Under the pieces are notes generated by a model. It saw only the letters and a program-made list of their open reading frames with translations. It did no database searches and was not told the origin of the DNA. Made by a program: the position numbers and the translations under genes. A stretch of 64,000 nt of DNA, taken from assembly GCF_023074075.1 (NCBI RefSeq), contig NZ_JADPKT010000003.1, forward strand, positions 418,001-482,000, given 5' to 3'. This stretch comes from Bradyrhizobium sp. 138 (GTDB taxonomy: Bacteria > Pseudomonadota > Alphaproteobacteria > Rhizobiales > Xanthobacteraceae). How positions within the stretch are numbered: position 1 is the first letter of the stretch; every line of letters starts with the position of its first letter. Positions 1-8,450 of the stretch are shown here, one piece after another.

Positions 1-1236
1 ACCGGCGGCCTCCCCCATCACGAAACAGGCCCCGGACACCCGCGCCGCCGACTGCCCCTCATGGGTCATCGAGGCGCAGCGGCCGGCGACCAGGAGATTG
101 TCGACGCCTTCAGGCACCAGCATCCGGTACGGCAGCTCGTTATAGCCGCGCGAGTCCGGGATCGGCGGGAAGGTGAAGACGACGTCGCCGGGCACATGGG
201 CCTCGATCGGCCAGCCATTGACGCCGATGGAATCGGTAAACGAGGCGCAGCCGAGCACGTCCTCGCCGCTGAGCTGGTAGCCGCCCTTGATGCGGCGGGT
301 CTCGCGGATGCCGAGCTGCGGCGGCAGATCGACGATGTAGGATTTTTCGAAACCGGGCACGGTGCGCAGAAATTCGAACGCAGCAAGCGCCTGCTTGCGG
401 CCCTCGATCTCGCCGCGAGTGAGATCGTCGGGCTCGACGCCGTTGATGGCATGGCCATCCTCGCGCGCCACTTGCGTAAAGTTCACCCGCCATTCGATAC
501 CGGATTTTTGCGGCCGCACGATCGCGCTTTTGCGCGGAAATTGATGCGTGCCGGCCGCGGTGGCCTTCTCCATCAATTGGGGAATGGTCCGCCAGGCTTC
601 GCCTGCCTTCACGGGATCGATACCGTTGAGGCGGAGCATCATCGAGGGATACAGGGGATGGCCGTGCTCGTCGCCGATGTCGAACGGCGCGCCGGCCCAG
701 ACCGCGAGGTCACCGTCGCCGGAGCAGTCGATGAAGATCTCTGATCGCACCGCCCGCCGGCCGGCCTTGGTCTCGACCATCAGCGCATCGATGCGGCTGT
801 CATCGCCCATCACGACACCGGCGCCGAGCGCGTGGAAGAGAATGTGCACCTTGTGGCTTGTGAGCAGCTCGTCGGCCGCGATCTTGTAGGCGGCGGTATC
901 GTAGGCCTGGGCGAAGACCTTGCCGAGGATCAGATGCGGCGTGTTGAGACCGCCCAGCCGATCGATCCGCGCGAGCAATTCCGAGGCCATGCCCTGTACC
1001 AGCCGGCGATGCTCGCCGTAGACATTGCCATGCAGGCCGCAGAAATTGGTGACGCCGGCCGCCGTCCCCATGCCGCCGAGGAAGCCGTAGCGCTCGATCA
1101 GCAGCGTCTTCCGCCCGGCGCGCGCAGCTGAAGCCGCAGCGACAATACCGGCCGGGCCGCCGCCGAGCACGACGACTTCGTATTCGCCATAGAGCGGCAC
1201 CTGGCGTGCCGGTTCTTCGATCGTCGTTGCCCGCAT
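1..1236 (-). CDS. FAD-dependent oxidoreductase (3' end outside window)
   Basis: An open frame of 412 codons runs from an ATG at 1236 to the window edge, so the C-terminus is missing. The N-terminus carries a Rossmann dinucleotide motif, VVVLGGGPAG at about residues 21-30, followed by a hydrophobic helix and the acidic end of the second strand (LLIERYGFLGGMG). This is the pattern of the FAD-dependent oxidoreductases with a GGMGT segment (PF12831-like). These are soluble flavoproteins of varied and often unknown substrate. The gene is divergent from a LysR regulator about 110 bp away, which may control it. The family is clear but the substrate is not predictable. Confidence 0.85.
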   Translation of the reverse strand, partial: MRATTIEEPARQVPLYGEYEVVVLGGGPAGIVAAASAARAGRKTLLIERYGFLGGMGTAAGVTNFCGLHGNVYGEHRRLVQGMASELLARIDRLGGLNTPHLILGKVFAQAYDTAAYKIAADELLTSHKVHILFHALGAGVVMGDDSRIDALMVETKAGRRAVRSEIFIDCSGDGDLAVWAGAPFDIGDEHGHPLYPSMMLRLNGIDPVKAGEAWRTIPQLMEKATAAGTHQFPRKSAIVRPQKSGIEWRVNFTQVAREDGHAINGVEPDDLTRGEIEGRKQALAAFEFLRTVPGFEKSYIVDLPPQLGIRETRRIKGGYQLSGEDVLGCASFTDSIGVNGWPIEAHVPGDVVFTFPPIPDSRGYNELPYRMLVPEGVDNLLVAGRCASMTHEGQSAARVSGACFVMGEAAG

Positions 1237-1347
1237 GGCGCGTTCCTTCCCAAAATCTCTTGCTTGGGTGCGACTATGAATTAACGCGAGGCAGGGTACA
1301 ATCCACCAAAATACGCGATCAGCTTTCGCGGATCGAGAAAGGTCGAC

Positions 1348-2232
1348 ATGGATATCCTGGTGAACCTGCAGGCCTTCCTCGCCACCGCGGATGCGGCCGG
1401 ATTCTCCGCCGCCGCGCGAAAACTCGATGTCTCGACCTCGGTCGTCGCCAAGCGCGTCACGCAGCTGGAGGCGCGGATCGGCACGCCGCTGTTTCACCGC
1501 TCGACCCGGCAATTGCGGCTGACCGAAGCCGGGCAGCGCTACGTGCATCGCGCGCGCGGCGTGGTGACGGATGCCACCGACCTGCTCTCACGCATGGGCG
1601 AGAAGGGCCACGATCTCGTCGATCATCTCCGCATCAAGGCGCCGACATCGCTAACAGTGGCACGGCTCGCCGATGCCTTCAGCGCATTCCAGACCCAGAA
1701 CCCGAAGCTCAAGCTCGATATCGTGCTGATCGATCGCCCGGTCGATCCCGTCACCGAAGGCTTCGACATCGCCATCGGCGCCTTCCCGCATTCATTCGGT
1801 GGCGTGGTCGACGAGCCGCTCTGCGCGCTGAAGCGCCTGCTCTGCGCTTCGCCGGCCTATTTGAAGAAGCATGGCACGCCAAAACATCCGCGCGATCTCG
1901 TCGAGCATCGCTGCCTCAGCTTTCTGCCGACCGGGCCGGAATGGGTCTTCGACGGGCCGCGCGGCCGCATCAGCATCCAGGTCAGCCCGCTGCTCTCCTC
2001 CAACGAGGGCCACGTGCTGGCGCGCAGCGCCATCGCCGGCAACGGCATCGCGCTGCTCTCGCATTATCTCGTGGCGGATGCGCTGCGCGACGGCACTCTG
2101 AAGCCGGTGCTGCGCGACTTTCCGATCCCGGAGCTGTGGGTGAAGGCCGCGATCCCCGAGCGGCGACGCAATGCGGCCGCGGTGCAGGCGCTGCTGACGC
2201 TGCTGAAAACGTCACTGGCGCCGTCGCTGTAG
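1348..2232 (+). CDS. LysR-family transcriptional regulator
   Basis: The protein has 294 residues, a standard LysR length. Residues 1-60 form the winged HTH, with FSAAARKLDVSTSVVAKRV as recognition region and TPLFHRSTRQLRLTEAG as wing. Residues about 90-290 match the periplasmic-binding-like effector domain. It lies divergent to the FAD oxidoreductase at 1-1236, the usual arrangement in which a LysR protein activates its divergent neighbour and represses itself in response to a substrate of the neighbour. The shared intergenic region (1237-1347) would hold both promoters. The inducer is unknown. Confidence 0.93.
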   Translation: MDILVNLQAFLATADAAGFSAAARKLDVSTSVVAKRVTQLEARIGTPLFHRSTRQLRLTEAGQRYVHRARGVVTDATDLLSRMGEKGHDLVDHLRIKAPTSLTVARLADAFSAFQTQNPKLKLDIVLIDRPVDPVTEGFDIAIGAFPHSFGGVVDEPLCALKRLLCASPAYLKKHGTPKHPRDLVEHRCLSFLPTGPEWVFDGPRGRISIQVSPLLSSNEGHVLARSAIAGNGIALLSHYLVADALRDGTLKPVLRDFPIPELWVKAAIPERRRNAAAVQALLTLLKTSLAPSL

Positions 2233-2253
2233 GCATGGTTGCGCACCCGGTGG

Positions 2254-2332
2254 CCGTAGCCCGCATGAGCGAAGCGACATGCGGGACTTCTCGCGGCATT
2301 CCCGGATATCGCTTCGCTCATCCGGGCTACGG
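2254..2332. repeat. Imperfect palindromic repeat (REP-like)
   Basis: The arms CCGTAGCCCG and CGGGCTACGG bracket a segment with two further internal mirrored pieces (GAGCGAAGCGA and TCGCTTCGCTC). The element sits between the LysR gene and the next gene, as dispersed palindromes of rhizobial genomes do. It can fold as RNA and may attenuate transcription, but nothing in the sequence proves that. Confidence 0.7.
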
Positions 2333-2407
2333 AGTGCACCCCGTGTCGCGCATCTTGTCACAAGATCGCAGTTGCTCTCGCCGGGCGGACCTGAGAGAAG
2401 GGCCGCC

Positions 2408-2680
2408 ATGGATACGATCGCTTTGAGATTTGCCCTGCCCGCCCTCGTCGCGCTCACGCTGTTCGCTGCTCCCGCCGCAGCCGTGGAGCAAAACTGCCGC
2501 TTCATCCAGGCCAAGCCCGAGCGCGAGGCCTGCTACAAGCGGCAGGAGGACGAACTCGCCGCGAAGCGCAAGCCCGTTGCGCCTGCCAATGAGGGCCAGA
2601 CACTCGAAACGCTGCGCCAGATGCGGCAGGACGACGACGCCGTCTATCGCAGCATCAACAACATCTGCCGCGGCTGCTAA
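2408..2680 (+). CDS. Small exported protein of unknown function
   Basis: This is a 90-residue protein. The ATG at 2408 follows a purine-rich stretch (GAGAAGGGCC) and begins a clear signal peptide: a short charged start, then the hydrophobic run FALPALVALTLFAAPAAA with cleavage expected after AAA near residue 25. The mature part is small, polar and contains four cysteines (NC, AC, IC and the C-terminal RGC), so two disulfides in the periplasm are possible. No family is recognised. An upstream in-frame start exists at 2279, but it would place the palindromic repeat inside the coding region. Confidence 0.75.
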   Translation: MDTIALRFALPALVALTLFAAPAAAVEQNCRFIQAKPEREACYKRQEDELAAKRKPVAPANEGQTLETLRQMRQDDDAVYRSINNICRGC

Positions 2681-2683
2681 CGC

Positions 2684-3487
2684 TCAGCCGTTCCCACCGC
2701 TCCACTTCGCCGCCCGCTTCTCCGCAAAGGACGCCAACCCCTCCGCCGCCTCCGCGCTCGGGCGCTTGAGCGAATGCAGCTGCACGAGCCGCGTATATGC
2801 GGCATCGTCCACGGCCATGCCGCCGAACGAGCTCTCCAGCGCGAGCTTCTTGGTCTCGGCCATCGCCTTCGGCCCGTTGGCCAACAGATGCTCGACGACC
2901 TTGCTACCTGCAGCTTCGAGTTCGGCGAGCGGCACCACCTCGTGGACGAGGCCGATGCGGCGCGCGTCTTCAGCGCCAAAACGTTCGCCGGTGAGTGCGT
3001 AACGGCGGACTTGCCGTACGCTAATGGCGTCGCAGAGCTGCGGGATGATGATGGCCGCCGTCAGGCCCCAGCGCACTTCGGTGATGGAGAACAGGGCATT
3101 GTCGGCTGCGATCACGACGTCGCAGGCCGCGATCACGCCGGTACCGCCGCCGAAGCAGCCGCCCTGCACCAAGGCGACAGTCGGAATCGGCAGCGTGTTG
3201 AGCCGCTGCACGGCCTCGAAGGTCGCGCGCGAGGCGGCTTCGTTGGCCTCAGTCGATTGCGGGCGCACGCCGTTGATCCATTTCAGGTCGGCGCCGGCCT
3301 GAAAGTGCTTGCCGTTGCCCCGGAGCACGACGACGCGAAGGTTCGGCTTTTTGCCGAGATCGTCCATGGCCGCGAGCACGCCCGCGATCAGCGCGCCGTC
3401 ATAGGCATTGTTGACCTCCGGCCGGTTCAACGTGACGGTCGCAACCCCACGCTCATCAAGGCTCCACAGGACGGGGCTGGCAGTCAT
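2684..3487 (-). CDS. Enoyl-CoA hydratase/isomerase (crotonase family)
   Basis: The protein has 267 residues from the ATG at 3487, chosen because GGAGGATC lies just upstream; a longer frame reaches 3520. Crotonase features are in order. The first oxyanion-hole segment is around GNGKHFQAGADLKW, the second around QGGCFGGGTGVIAACD, and the Glu-containing SITEVRWGL follows where the catalytic acid is expected. The family hydrates or isomerises enoyl-CoA thioesters in fatty or branched-chain acid degradation. It stands alone here, convergent with the small exported gene, so the exact substrate cannot be assigned. Confidence 0.9.
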   Translation of the reverse strand: MTASPVLWSLDERGVATVTLNRPEVNNAYDGALIAGVLAAMDDLGKKPNLRVVVLRGNGKHFQAGADLKWINGVRPQSTEANEAASRATFEAVQRLNTLPIPTVALVQGGCFGGGTGVIAACDVVIAADNALFSITEVRWGLTAAIIIPQLCDAISVRQVRRYALTGERFGAEDARRIGLVHEVVPLAELEAAGSKVVEHLLANGPKAMAETKKLALESSFGGMAVDDAAYTRLVQLHSLKRPSAEAAEGLASFAEKRAAKWSGGNG

Positions 3488-3639
3488 CGGCGATCCTCCG
3501 GTCAGTTGCTTGGCACGCACTATGGCCGAGGCAACGCGCCCCGATCCATATCTTTCCAGCGTGGGGCGGTCGCGCCCATCGCATGGCGGCTTGTGTCATG
3601 CTGCCAACTGATGGCACCAAGGGACAGGACGGAATCATC

Positions 3640-4614
3640 ATGCGCATCTGCATTTTCGGCGCGGGCGCCGTCGGCAGCCACATCGCGGTCCGGCTGGCCC
3701 GCGCCGGCCACGAGGTCAGCTGCGTGATGCGGGGCGCGCATCTCGAGGCGGCGCGCGCCAATGGCCTGAAGCTCCGTGTCGGCGATTCCGAGGTTAGCGC
3801 CAAGGTGAATGCCTCAGGCGATGCGGCCCAGCTTGGCCCCCAGGACGTCGTGATCTCGACGCTGAAGGCGACTGCGCTGCCGGGGCTGGTTTCCAGCATC
3901 AAGCCGCTGCTCCAGGATGACACCGCCATCGTGTTCGCGCAGAACGGCATTCCCTGGTGGTACGGGATCGGCCTGCCGCCGCGGCACCCGGCCCCGCCGG
4001 ATATTTCCTTCCTCGATCCCGGCGGGCGCCTGCGGGCCTGCATTCCGAAGGAGCGGATCATCGGCGGCGTGGTCTTCTCCTCCAACGAGGTGACCGCGCC
4101 CGGCGTCGTGCACAACCTCACCCCGGACCGCAACCGCGTGCTCATCGGCGAATGCGACGACCGCAATTGCGAGCGGATCACCAGGCTGCGCGGCGTCTTC
4201 AACGACGCCCGGCTGGAATCGCCGCCGGTGGCCGAAATCCGCGAGGCGATCTGGTCAAAGCTGCTGACCAACATGTCGCTCTCGGTGCTGTGCCTGCTCA
4301 CCGGCCAGACCGCGCGCGGCGTGCGCGACGACCCGGCTTTCACCGAGGTCATTCCGCGCATGCTGAACGAAGCCAACGACATCGCCCAGCACTTCATTCC
4401 CGAGGTCAAGCGCGTCACGCGCAGCGGCCCTGCCCCCAACCACAAGCCATCGCTGCTGCAGGATTATGAGCTCGGCCGCGCCATGGAGATCGACGTGCTG
4501 GTCAGGGCGCCCGCCGCCTTCGCGCGCACGGCCGGCCTGTCGACCCCAACGCTCGACCTGATCGCCGCGCTGGCGATCCAGAAGGCGCGCGACAAGGGAC
4601 TTTATTCGGCGTGA
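3640..4614 (+). CDS. 2-dehydropantoate 2-reductase-like oxidoreductase
   Basis: The protein has 324 residues from the ATG at 3640; an earlier in-frame ATG at 3583 would add 19 residues ahead of the Rossmann fold and is unlikely. The NADPH-binding motif IFGAGAVGSH is at residues 4-13, and the helical C-terminal domain begins with the lysine-bearing KLLTNMSLS segment typical of ApbA/PanE. The family reduces ketopantoate to pantoate, but many soil bacteria carry several paralogues acting on other 2-oxoacids. A second member lies at 48952-49968, so calling either one the pantothenate enzyme is unsafe. Confidence 0.88.
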   Translation: MRICIFGAGAVGSHIAVRLARAGHEVSCVMRGAHLEAARANGLKLRVGDSEVSAKVNASGDAAQLGPQDVVISTLKATALPGLVSSIKPLLQDDTAIVFAQNGIPWWYGIGLPPRHPAPPDISFLDPGGRLRACIPKERIIGGVVFSSNEVTAPGVVHNLTPDRNRVLIGECDDRNCERITRLRGVFNDARLESPPVAEIREAIWSKLLTNMSLSVLCLLTGQTARGVRDDPAFTEVIPRMLNEANDIAQHFIPEVKRVTRSGPAPNHKPSLLQDYELGRAMEIDVLVRAPAAFARTAGLSTPTLDLIAALAIQKARDKGLYSA

Positions 4615-4617
4615 GCC

Positions 4618-5301
4618 TCAGGCAAGTTGGTCGATCCAGGCCGCGAGCCTGTCGAGCACCTCGGTCAGCGCTTCTTCATTCGTCCGGCCGGACTTCTTCA
4701 GCACCGCGAAGGAGTGGTCGCCGCCTTCGATCTCATGCAAGGTCGCCTTCGACCCGAGCGCTGCGATGACGGGCTTGAGGATCCCGAGGTCGGCCAGCCC
4801 ATCGCGTGTTCCCTGCAGGAACAGCGTGGGGATGGCGATGCCGGCCAGATGTGCGGCGCGCTCGGACGAGGGCTTCTTGTCGGCATGCAGGGGAAAGCCG
4901 AGAAAGGCGAGCCCCTTCACATCAGGCAGCGGCGCCTTCGACTGCGCCTGCGAGGTCATGCGGCCGCCGAACGACTTTCCGCCGGCGACGAGCTTCAATC
5001 CTGGGCACAGCCGCGCCGCCTCCGCGACTGCCGCGCGGATGGCGGCGTGCGCGACGGCCGGCTGGTCGGGACGTCCTTTCTTCTCTTCCATGTAGGGAAA
5101 ATTGAAGCGGAACGTCGCGATGCCGCGGCCCGCGAGGCCTTCTGCAACTTTCCCCATGAAGGAATGCCGCATGTCGGCGCCGGCACCGTGCGCCAGGACA
5201 TAGCAGGCGCGCGCGTTGTCGGGCTGCGTGAGGATCGCGGAGACCGCGCCGATACGCGCGATGTCGAGCTTGAGCTCTTTTGTTTTGCCAGCCACAATCA
5301 A
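4618..5301 (-). CDS. Alpha/beta hydrolase, KANL3/Tex30 type
   Basis: The frame has 227 residues. A probable catalytic triad is visible: Ser110 in GGKSFGGR, Asp167 in GTRDGLAD and His196 in GGDHSFAV. The AHGAGADMRHSFM segment near residues 38-49 is the oxyanion loop of this group, related to dienelactone hydrolases. Substrate and role are unknown. The start is uncertain: the frame opens with TTG at 5301 and has a GTG two codons later, while the nearby ATG is out of frame. It is convergent with the preceding reductase, with a 3-bp gap. Confidence 0.82.
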   Translation of the reverse strand: MIVAGKTKELKLDIARIGAVSAILTQPDNARACYVLAHGAGADMRHSFMGKVAEGLAGRGIATFRFNFPYMEEKKGRPDQPAVAHAAIRAAVAEAARLCPGLKLVAGGKSFGGRMTSQAQSKAPLPDVKGLAFLGFPLHADKKPSSERAAHLAGIAIPTLFLQGTRDGLADLGILKPVIAALGSKATLHEIEGGDHSFAVLKKSGRTNEEALTEVLDRLAAWIDQLA

Positions 5302-5419
5302 CCATCCCGACAGAAGCTGTTACGGCCGCCTTGGTAGCGTCCCCGGCGCAGCCTGAAAACACAATAATTGCCGCGGCTGGCTGGCCTACCAAGCCCAGGC
5401 CGTATCAACCGAGGTGACC

Positions 5420-6565
5420 ATGTCCTACCGCTCCTCCTGGATGACCGAAGAGCTCGATGTCTTCCGCGACCAGTTCCGGAAATATCTTGCCAAGGATCTG
5501 GCGCCGCATGCCGAAAAATGGCGCGAGCAGAAGATGGTCGACCGCTTCGCCTGGCGCGGGCTCGGCGAGATGGGCGCGCTGCTGGCGAGCGTGCCGGAGG
5601 AATATGGCGGCCTGGGCGCGACCTTCGCCTACGACGCCGCCGTGCTGGACGACCTCGAAAGCACGGTGCCGGAGCTGACCACCGGCGTCTCCGTGCACAG
5701 CGCCATCGTCGCGCACTACGTCCTCAATTACGGCTCGGAGGAGCAGAAGAAGCGCTGGCTGCCGAAGATGGCCTCCGGCGAGATGGTCGGCGCCATCGCC
5801 ATGACCGAACCCGGCACCGGCTCGGACCTGCAGGCCGTCAAGACCACGGCGAAGAAGCAGGGCAACTCCTACGTCATCAACGGCCAGAAGACGTTCATCA
5901 CCAACGGCCAGGCCGCCGATCTCGTCATCGTGGTCGCGCGCACCGGCGAAGCTGGCGCCAAAGGCATTTCGCTGATCGTGGTCGAGACCGCAGGCGCAGA
6001 CGGCTACAAGCGCGGGCGCAACCTCGACAAGATCGGCCTGCACGCCTCCGACACGTCGGAGCTGTTCTTCGACAACGTGACCGTGCCGCCCGAAAACCTG
6101 CTCGGCAAGGAGGAAGGCCAGGGTTTTGTCCAGCTGATGCAGCAACTGCCGCAGGAGCGCCTCGCGCTCGCGGTCGGCGCCGTCGCTTCGATGGAGCGCG
6201 CGGTCAAACTCACAGTCGAGTACACCAAGGAGCGCAAGGCGTTCGGCAAGCCGCTGATGGACTTCCAGAACACCGCCTTCAAGCTCGCCGAGCGCAAGAC
6301 CGAGGCGATGATCGCACGCGTCTTCGTCGATTGGTGCATCGAGCGCCTGGTCGCCGGGGACCTCGACACCGTCACGGCGTCGATGGCGAAATACTGGTGC
6401 TCGGAGAAGCAGGTCGAGACCGCCGACGAATGCCTCCAGCTGTTCGGCGGCTATGGCTACATGCAGGAATACCCGATCTCGCGCATCTTCATCGATTCCC
6501 GCATCCAGAAGATCTATGGCGGCACCAACGAGATCATGAAGCTGCTGATCGCGAGATCGCTGTAG
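5420..6565 (+). CDS. Acyl-CoA dehydrogenase, long-chain (LCAD) type
   Basis: The protein has 381 residues from the ATG at 5420, preceded by GAGGTG. All three acyl-CoA dehydrogenase domains are present: N-terminal helical, a middle beta domain with AMTEPGTGSDLQAV, and a C-terminal helical domain ending near IYGGTNEIMK. Medium-chain enzymes carry the catalytic Glu at the first Gly of that last motif. Here, as in LCAD and isovaleryl-CoA dehydrogenase, the likely base is instead the Glu of LPQERLALA. It transfers electrons from acyl-CoA through FAD to ETF in the cytoplasm. The downstream AraC gene is convergent and separated by one base. Confidence 0.93.
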   Translation: MSYRSSWMTEELDVFRDQFRKYLAKDLAPHAEKWREQKMVDRFAWRGLGEMGALLASVPEEYGGLGATFAYDAAVLDDLESTVPELTTGVSVHSAIVAHYVLNYGSEEQKKRWLPKMASGEMVGAIAMTEPGTGSDLQAVKTTAKKQGNSYVINGQKTFITNGQAADLVIVVARTGEAGAKGISLIVVETAGADGYKRGRNLDKIGLHASDTSELFFDNVTVPPENLLGKEEGQGFVQLMQQLPQERLALAVGAVASMERAVKLTVEYTKERKAFGKPLMDFQNTAFKLAERKTEAMIARVFVDWCIERLVAGDLDTVTASMAKYWCSEKQVETADECLQLFGGYGYMQEYPISRIFIDSRIQKIYGGTNEIMKLLIARSL

Positions 6566-6566
6566 A

Positions 6567-7547
6567 TCAGCGCGCGCGCCAGTCGCGCGGCCGGCAGCCG
6601 AAGCGCTGCTTGAAGCGGCGCGAGAAGTGGGAGAGGTCCGAGAAACCCCAATCGAAGGCAAGGGTCCCGATCGCGCGGTCCGCCATCGCGGGATTCCTGA
6701 GATCCCTGGCGGCGCCGTCGAGCCGATGGTCGATGACGTAATCGGTGAAGCTGGCGCCCGACCGCGCCAACAGCTTGTGCACGTAGCGCTCGCTGATGCC
6801 GACGGCGTCGGCGATGTCGGCAACCGCAAGGCCGGGCTCGCGGAGCCGCCGGTGAATGGCACGCTTCAACGCCAGCGTGGTTGCATCGGCGAGACTTTCC
6901 GACTCCGCAGCGCCTGCCCGGCTGCGCCGCGACAGGCTCACAGCGACCAGCTCGATCAAGGCACGGAACAAACGCACGCCTTCATCTTCGGTCATGCGCA
7001 GCGCCCCCTCGCCGAGCGTGCGCGCGGTCTCCACAATGAGATGGCCGACGAAGGGATCGTCGGAGAGACGGGCGGCAGCAACGTCAAATGAGGCCGGCAG
7101 CCGCTCGCGCAAAGCCTCTGCCGGCACCCAGAACGAGGCGACCCGCAATTGCGGACCACGATCGTGCAGAAGTGCAAACTGCCGATCGCTGTCGAAGATG
7201 CCGACCTGCCCCGGCGACAGGCTGATCTCGCGATTGCCTTGCAGGATGCGACAGCGGCCGGCCAGCTTCAAATTGAGGTAAAAGCAACTGCGGCCGGATG
7301 CCGCGATGTCTGCCGCAGATCGGCGCACCACGTGTTCGGGAAAGCTGACGCGATTGATCGCGGCATCGCCGAGACGGACGTGCTCGACGCTGGCAGGAAA
7401 GCCGGCGACGGCCGCCGGCTCCGGCGTCAGCTTCATGAACGCCTGGCAGATCGCCTCGCGATAATAGGCGAACTGCTCGTCCGCCCGCACGCCCGCGGTA
7501 TTCCAGGCCGATTGGCGTGACGGAACGGCGTGCTTGATCTGCTGCAT
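6567..7547 (-). CDS. AraC-family transcriptional regulator
   Basis: The protein has 326 residues from the ATG at 7547. Residues about 30-210 resemble the AraC-binding-like domain seen in FeaR/NphR-type regulators. The C-terminal 100 residues hold two HTHs (LAVADIADAVGISERYVHKL and IGTLAFDWGFSDLSHFSRRF), ending in the standard FGCRPRDWR. It is divergent from the alpha/beta hydrolase at 7683, with a 135-bp shared promoter region, so that hydrolase is the natural target. It may also affect the convergent acyl-CoA dehydrogenase. The ligand is unknown, perhaps an aromatic or ester compound. Confidence 0.92.
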   Translation of the reverse strand: MQQIKHAVPSRQSAWNTAGVRADEQFAYYREAICQAFMKLTPEPAAVAGFPASVEHVRLGDAAINRVSFPEHVVRRSAADIAASGRSCFYLNLKLAGRCRILQGNREISLSPGQVGIFDSDRQFALLHDRGPQLRVASFWVPAEALRERLPASFDVAAARLSDDPFVGHLIVETARTLGEGALRMTEDEGVRLFRALIELVAVSLSRRSRAGAAESESLADATTLALKRAIHRRLREPGLAVADIADAVGISERYVHKLLARSGASFTDYVIDHRLDGAARDLRNPAMADRAIGTLAFDWGFSDLSHFSRRFKQRFGCRPRDWRAR

Positions 7548-7682
7548 CGGTTCACTCCGAGACCAATCCGGTTCACTTCCAGCCAAGCGGCCAATCAGCC
7601 GCCGGTCCACAATTGACACGCAGCGGCGCCGGCCAGAGCGGCGCGGCGTCAATCTAACCATACCCTCGGGAGGAGCCACAAC

Positions 7683-8408
7683 ATGTCGACCTACGTTCTC
7701 GTCCATGGCGCCTGGCATACCGGCGCCGAGTTCGAGCCTGTCGCCGCACCGATCCGCACCGCCGGCCATCAGGTCCATACCCCCACCATCAAGGGCAACC
7801 GTCCCGGCGACGCCAAGACCACCGGGCTGAAGGAAGCGATCCAGTCGATCGCCGACTACCTTGCGGAGAATGATCTGGAGGACGTGGTCCTGCTTGGCCA
7901 TTCCTATGGCGGCATGGTCATCACAGGCGTCGCCGACCTGGCGCCGGAGCGCATCCGCCGCCTGGTCTATTGGAATGCCTTCGTGCCCAACAACGGCGAA
8001 TCCCTCAACGACATGGTGCCACCGCACTTTGTCGGGCTATTCGACGCGATCGCGGCCGAACGCGGCGACGGCTCGGTGGTGCTGCCTTTCCCGATCTGGC
8101 GCGAAGCGTTCATCAACGATGCCGATCTGGAGACGGCACAGCGCGCTTACGACGTCCTCAATCCGCATCCGCTGGCGACCTTTGCCGACAAGATCGCGCT
8201 CAGGACCAATCCAGCCGAGATGCCGCTCGCCAAATCCTACATCAATTGCACCGAGGACACCGCGCTTCCGCACAGCCATGGCTGGCATCCGCGGCTGTCG
8301 GAGAAGCTCGGCCTATTCCGCCTGGTGCAGGTGCCGGGAAGCCACGAACTGTGCTTCTCCGATCCGGCACGCCTCGCCAAGGCGATCATGGAGGCGGGGC
8401 GCGACTGA
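7683..8408 (+). CDS. Alpha/beta-fold hydrolase (esterase-like)
   Basis: The protein has 241 residues. The start at 7683 is backed by GGGAGGAG ten bases upstream. The N-terminal VHGAWHTG is the oxyanion loop, the nucleophile is Ser74 in GHSYGG, and the catalytic His is probably His221 in VPGSHELCF. This layout is that of the plant-esterase-like group (salicylate or methyl-ester and hydroxynitrile-type hydrolases), common as stand-alone soil catabolic enzymes. It lacks a signal peptide and is probably cytoplasmic. The divergent AraC regulator suggests induction by an ester or its product. Confidence 0.9.
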   Translation: MSTYVLVHGAWHTGAEFEPVAAPIRTAGHQVHTPTIKGNRPGDAKTTGLKEAIQSIADYLAENDLEDVVLLGHSYGGMVITGVADLAPERIRRLVYWNAFVPNNGESLNDMVPPHFVGLFDAIAAERGDGSVVLPFPIWREAFINDADLETAQRAYDVLNPHPLATFADKIALRTNPAEMPLAKSYINCTEDTALPHSHGWHPRLSEKLGLFRLVQVPGSHELCFSDPARLAKAIMEAGRD

Positions 8409-8450
8409 TCGAAACGTCCCGCGATGGCGCTCACGATCCGTGAGCGCCAC

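Noticed and set aside
1206..2426. 406-codon plus-strand frame over the LysR gene
   Set aside because: Arg/Ala-rich shadow of the LysR gene in another frame.
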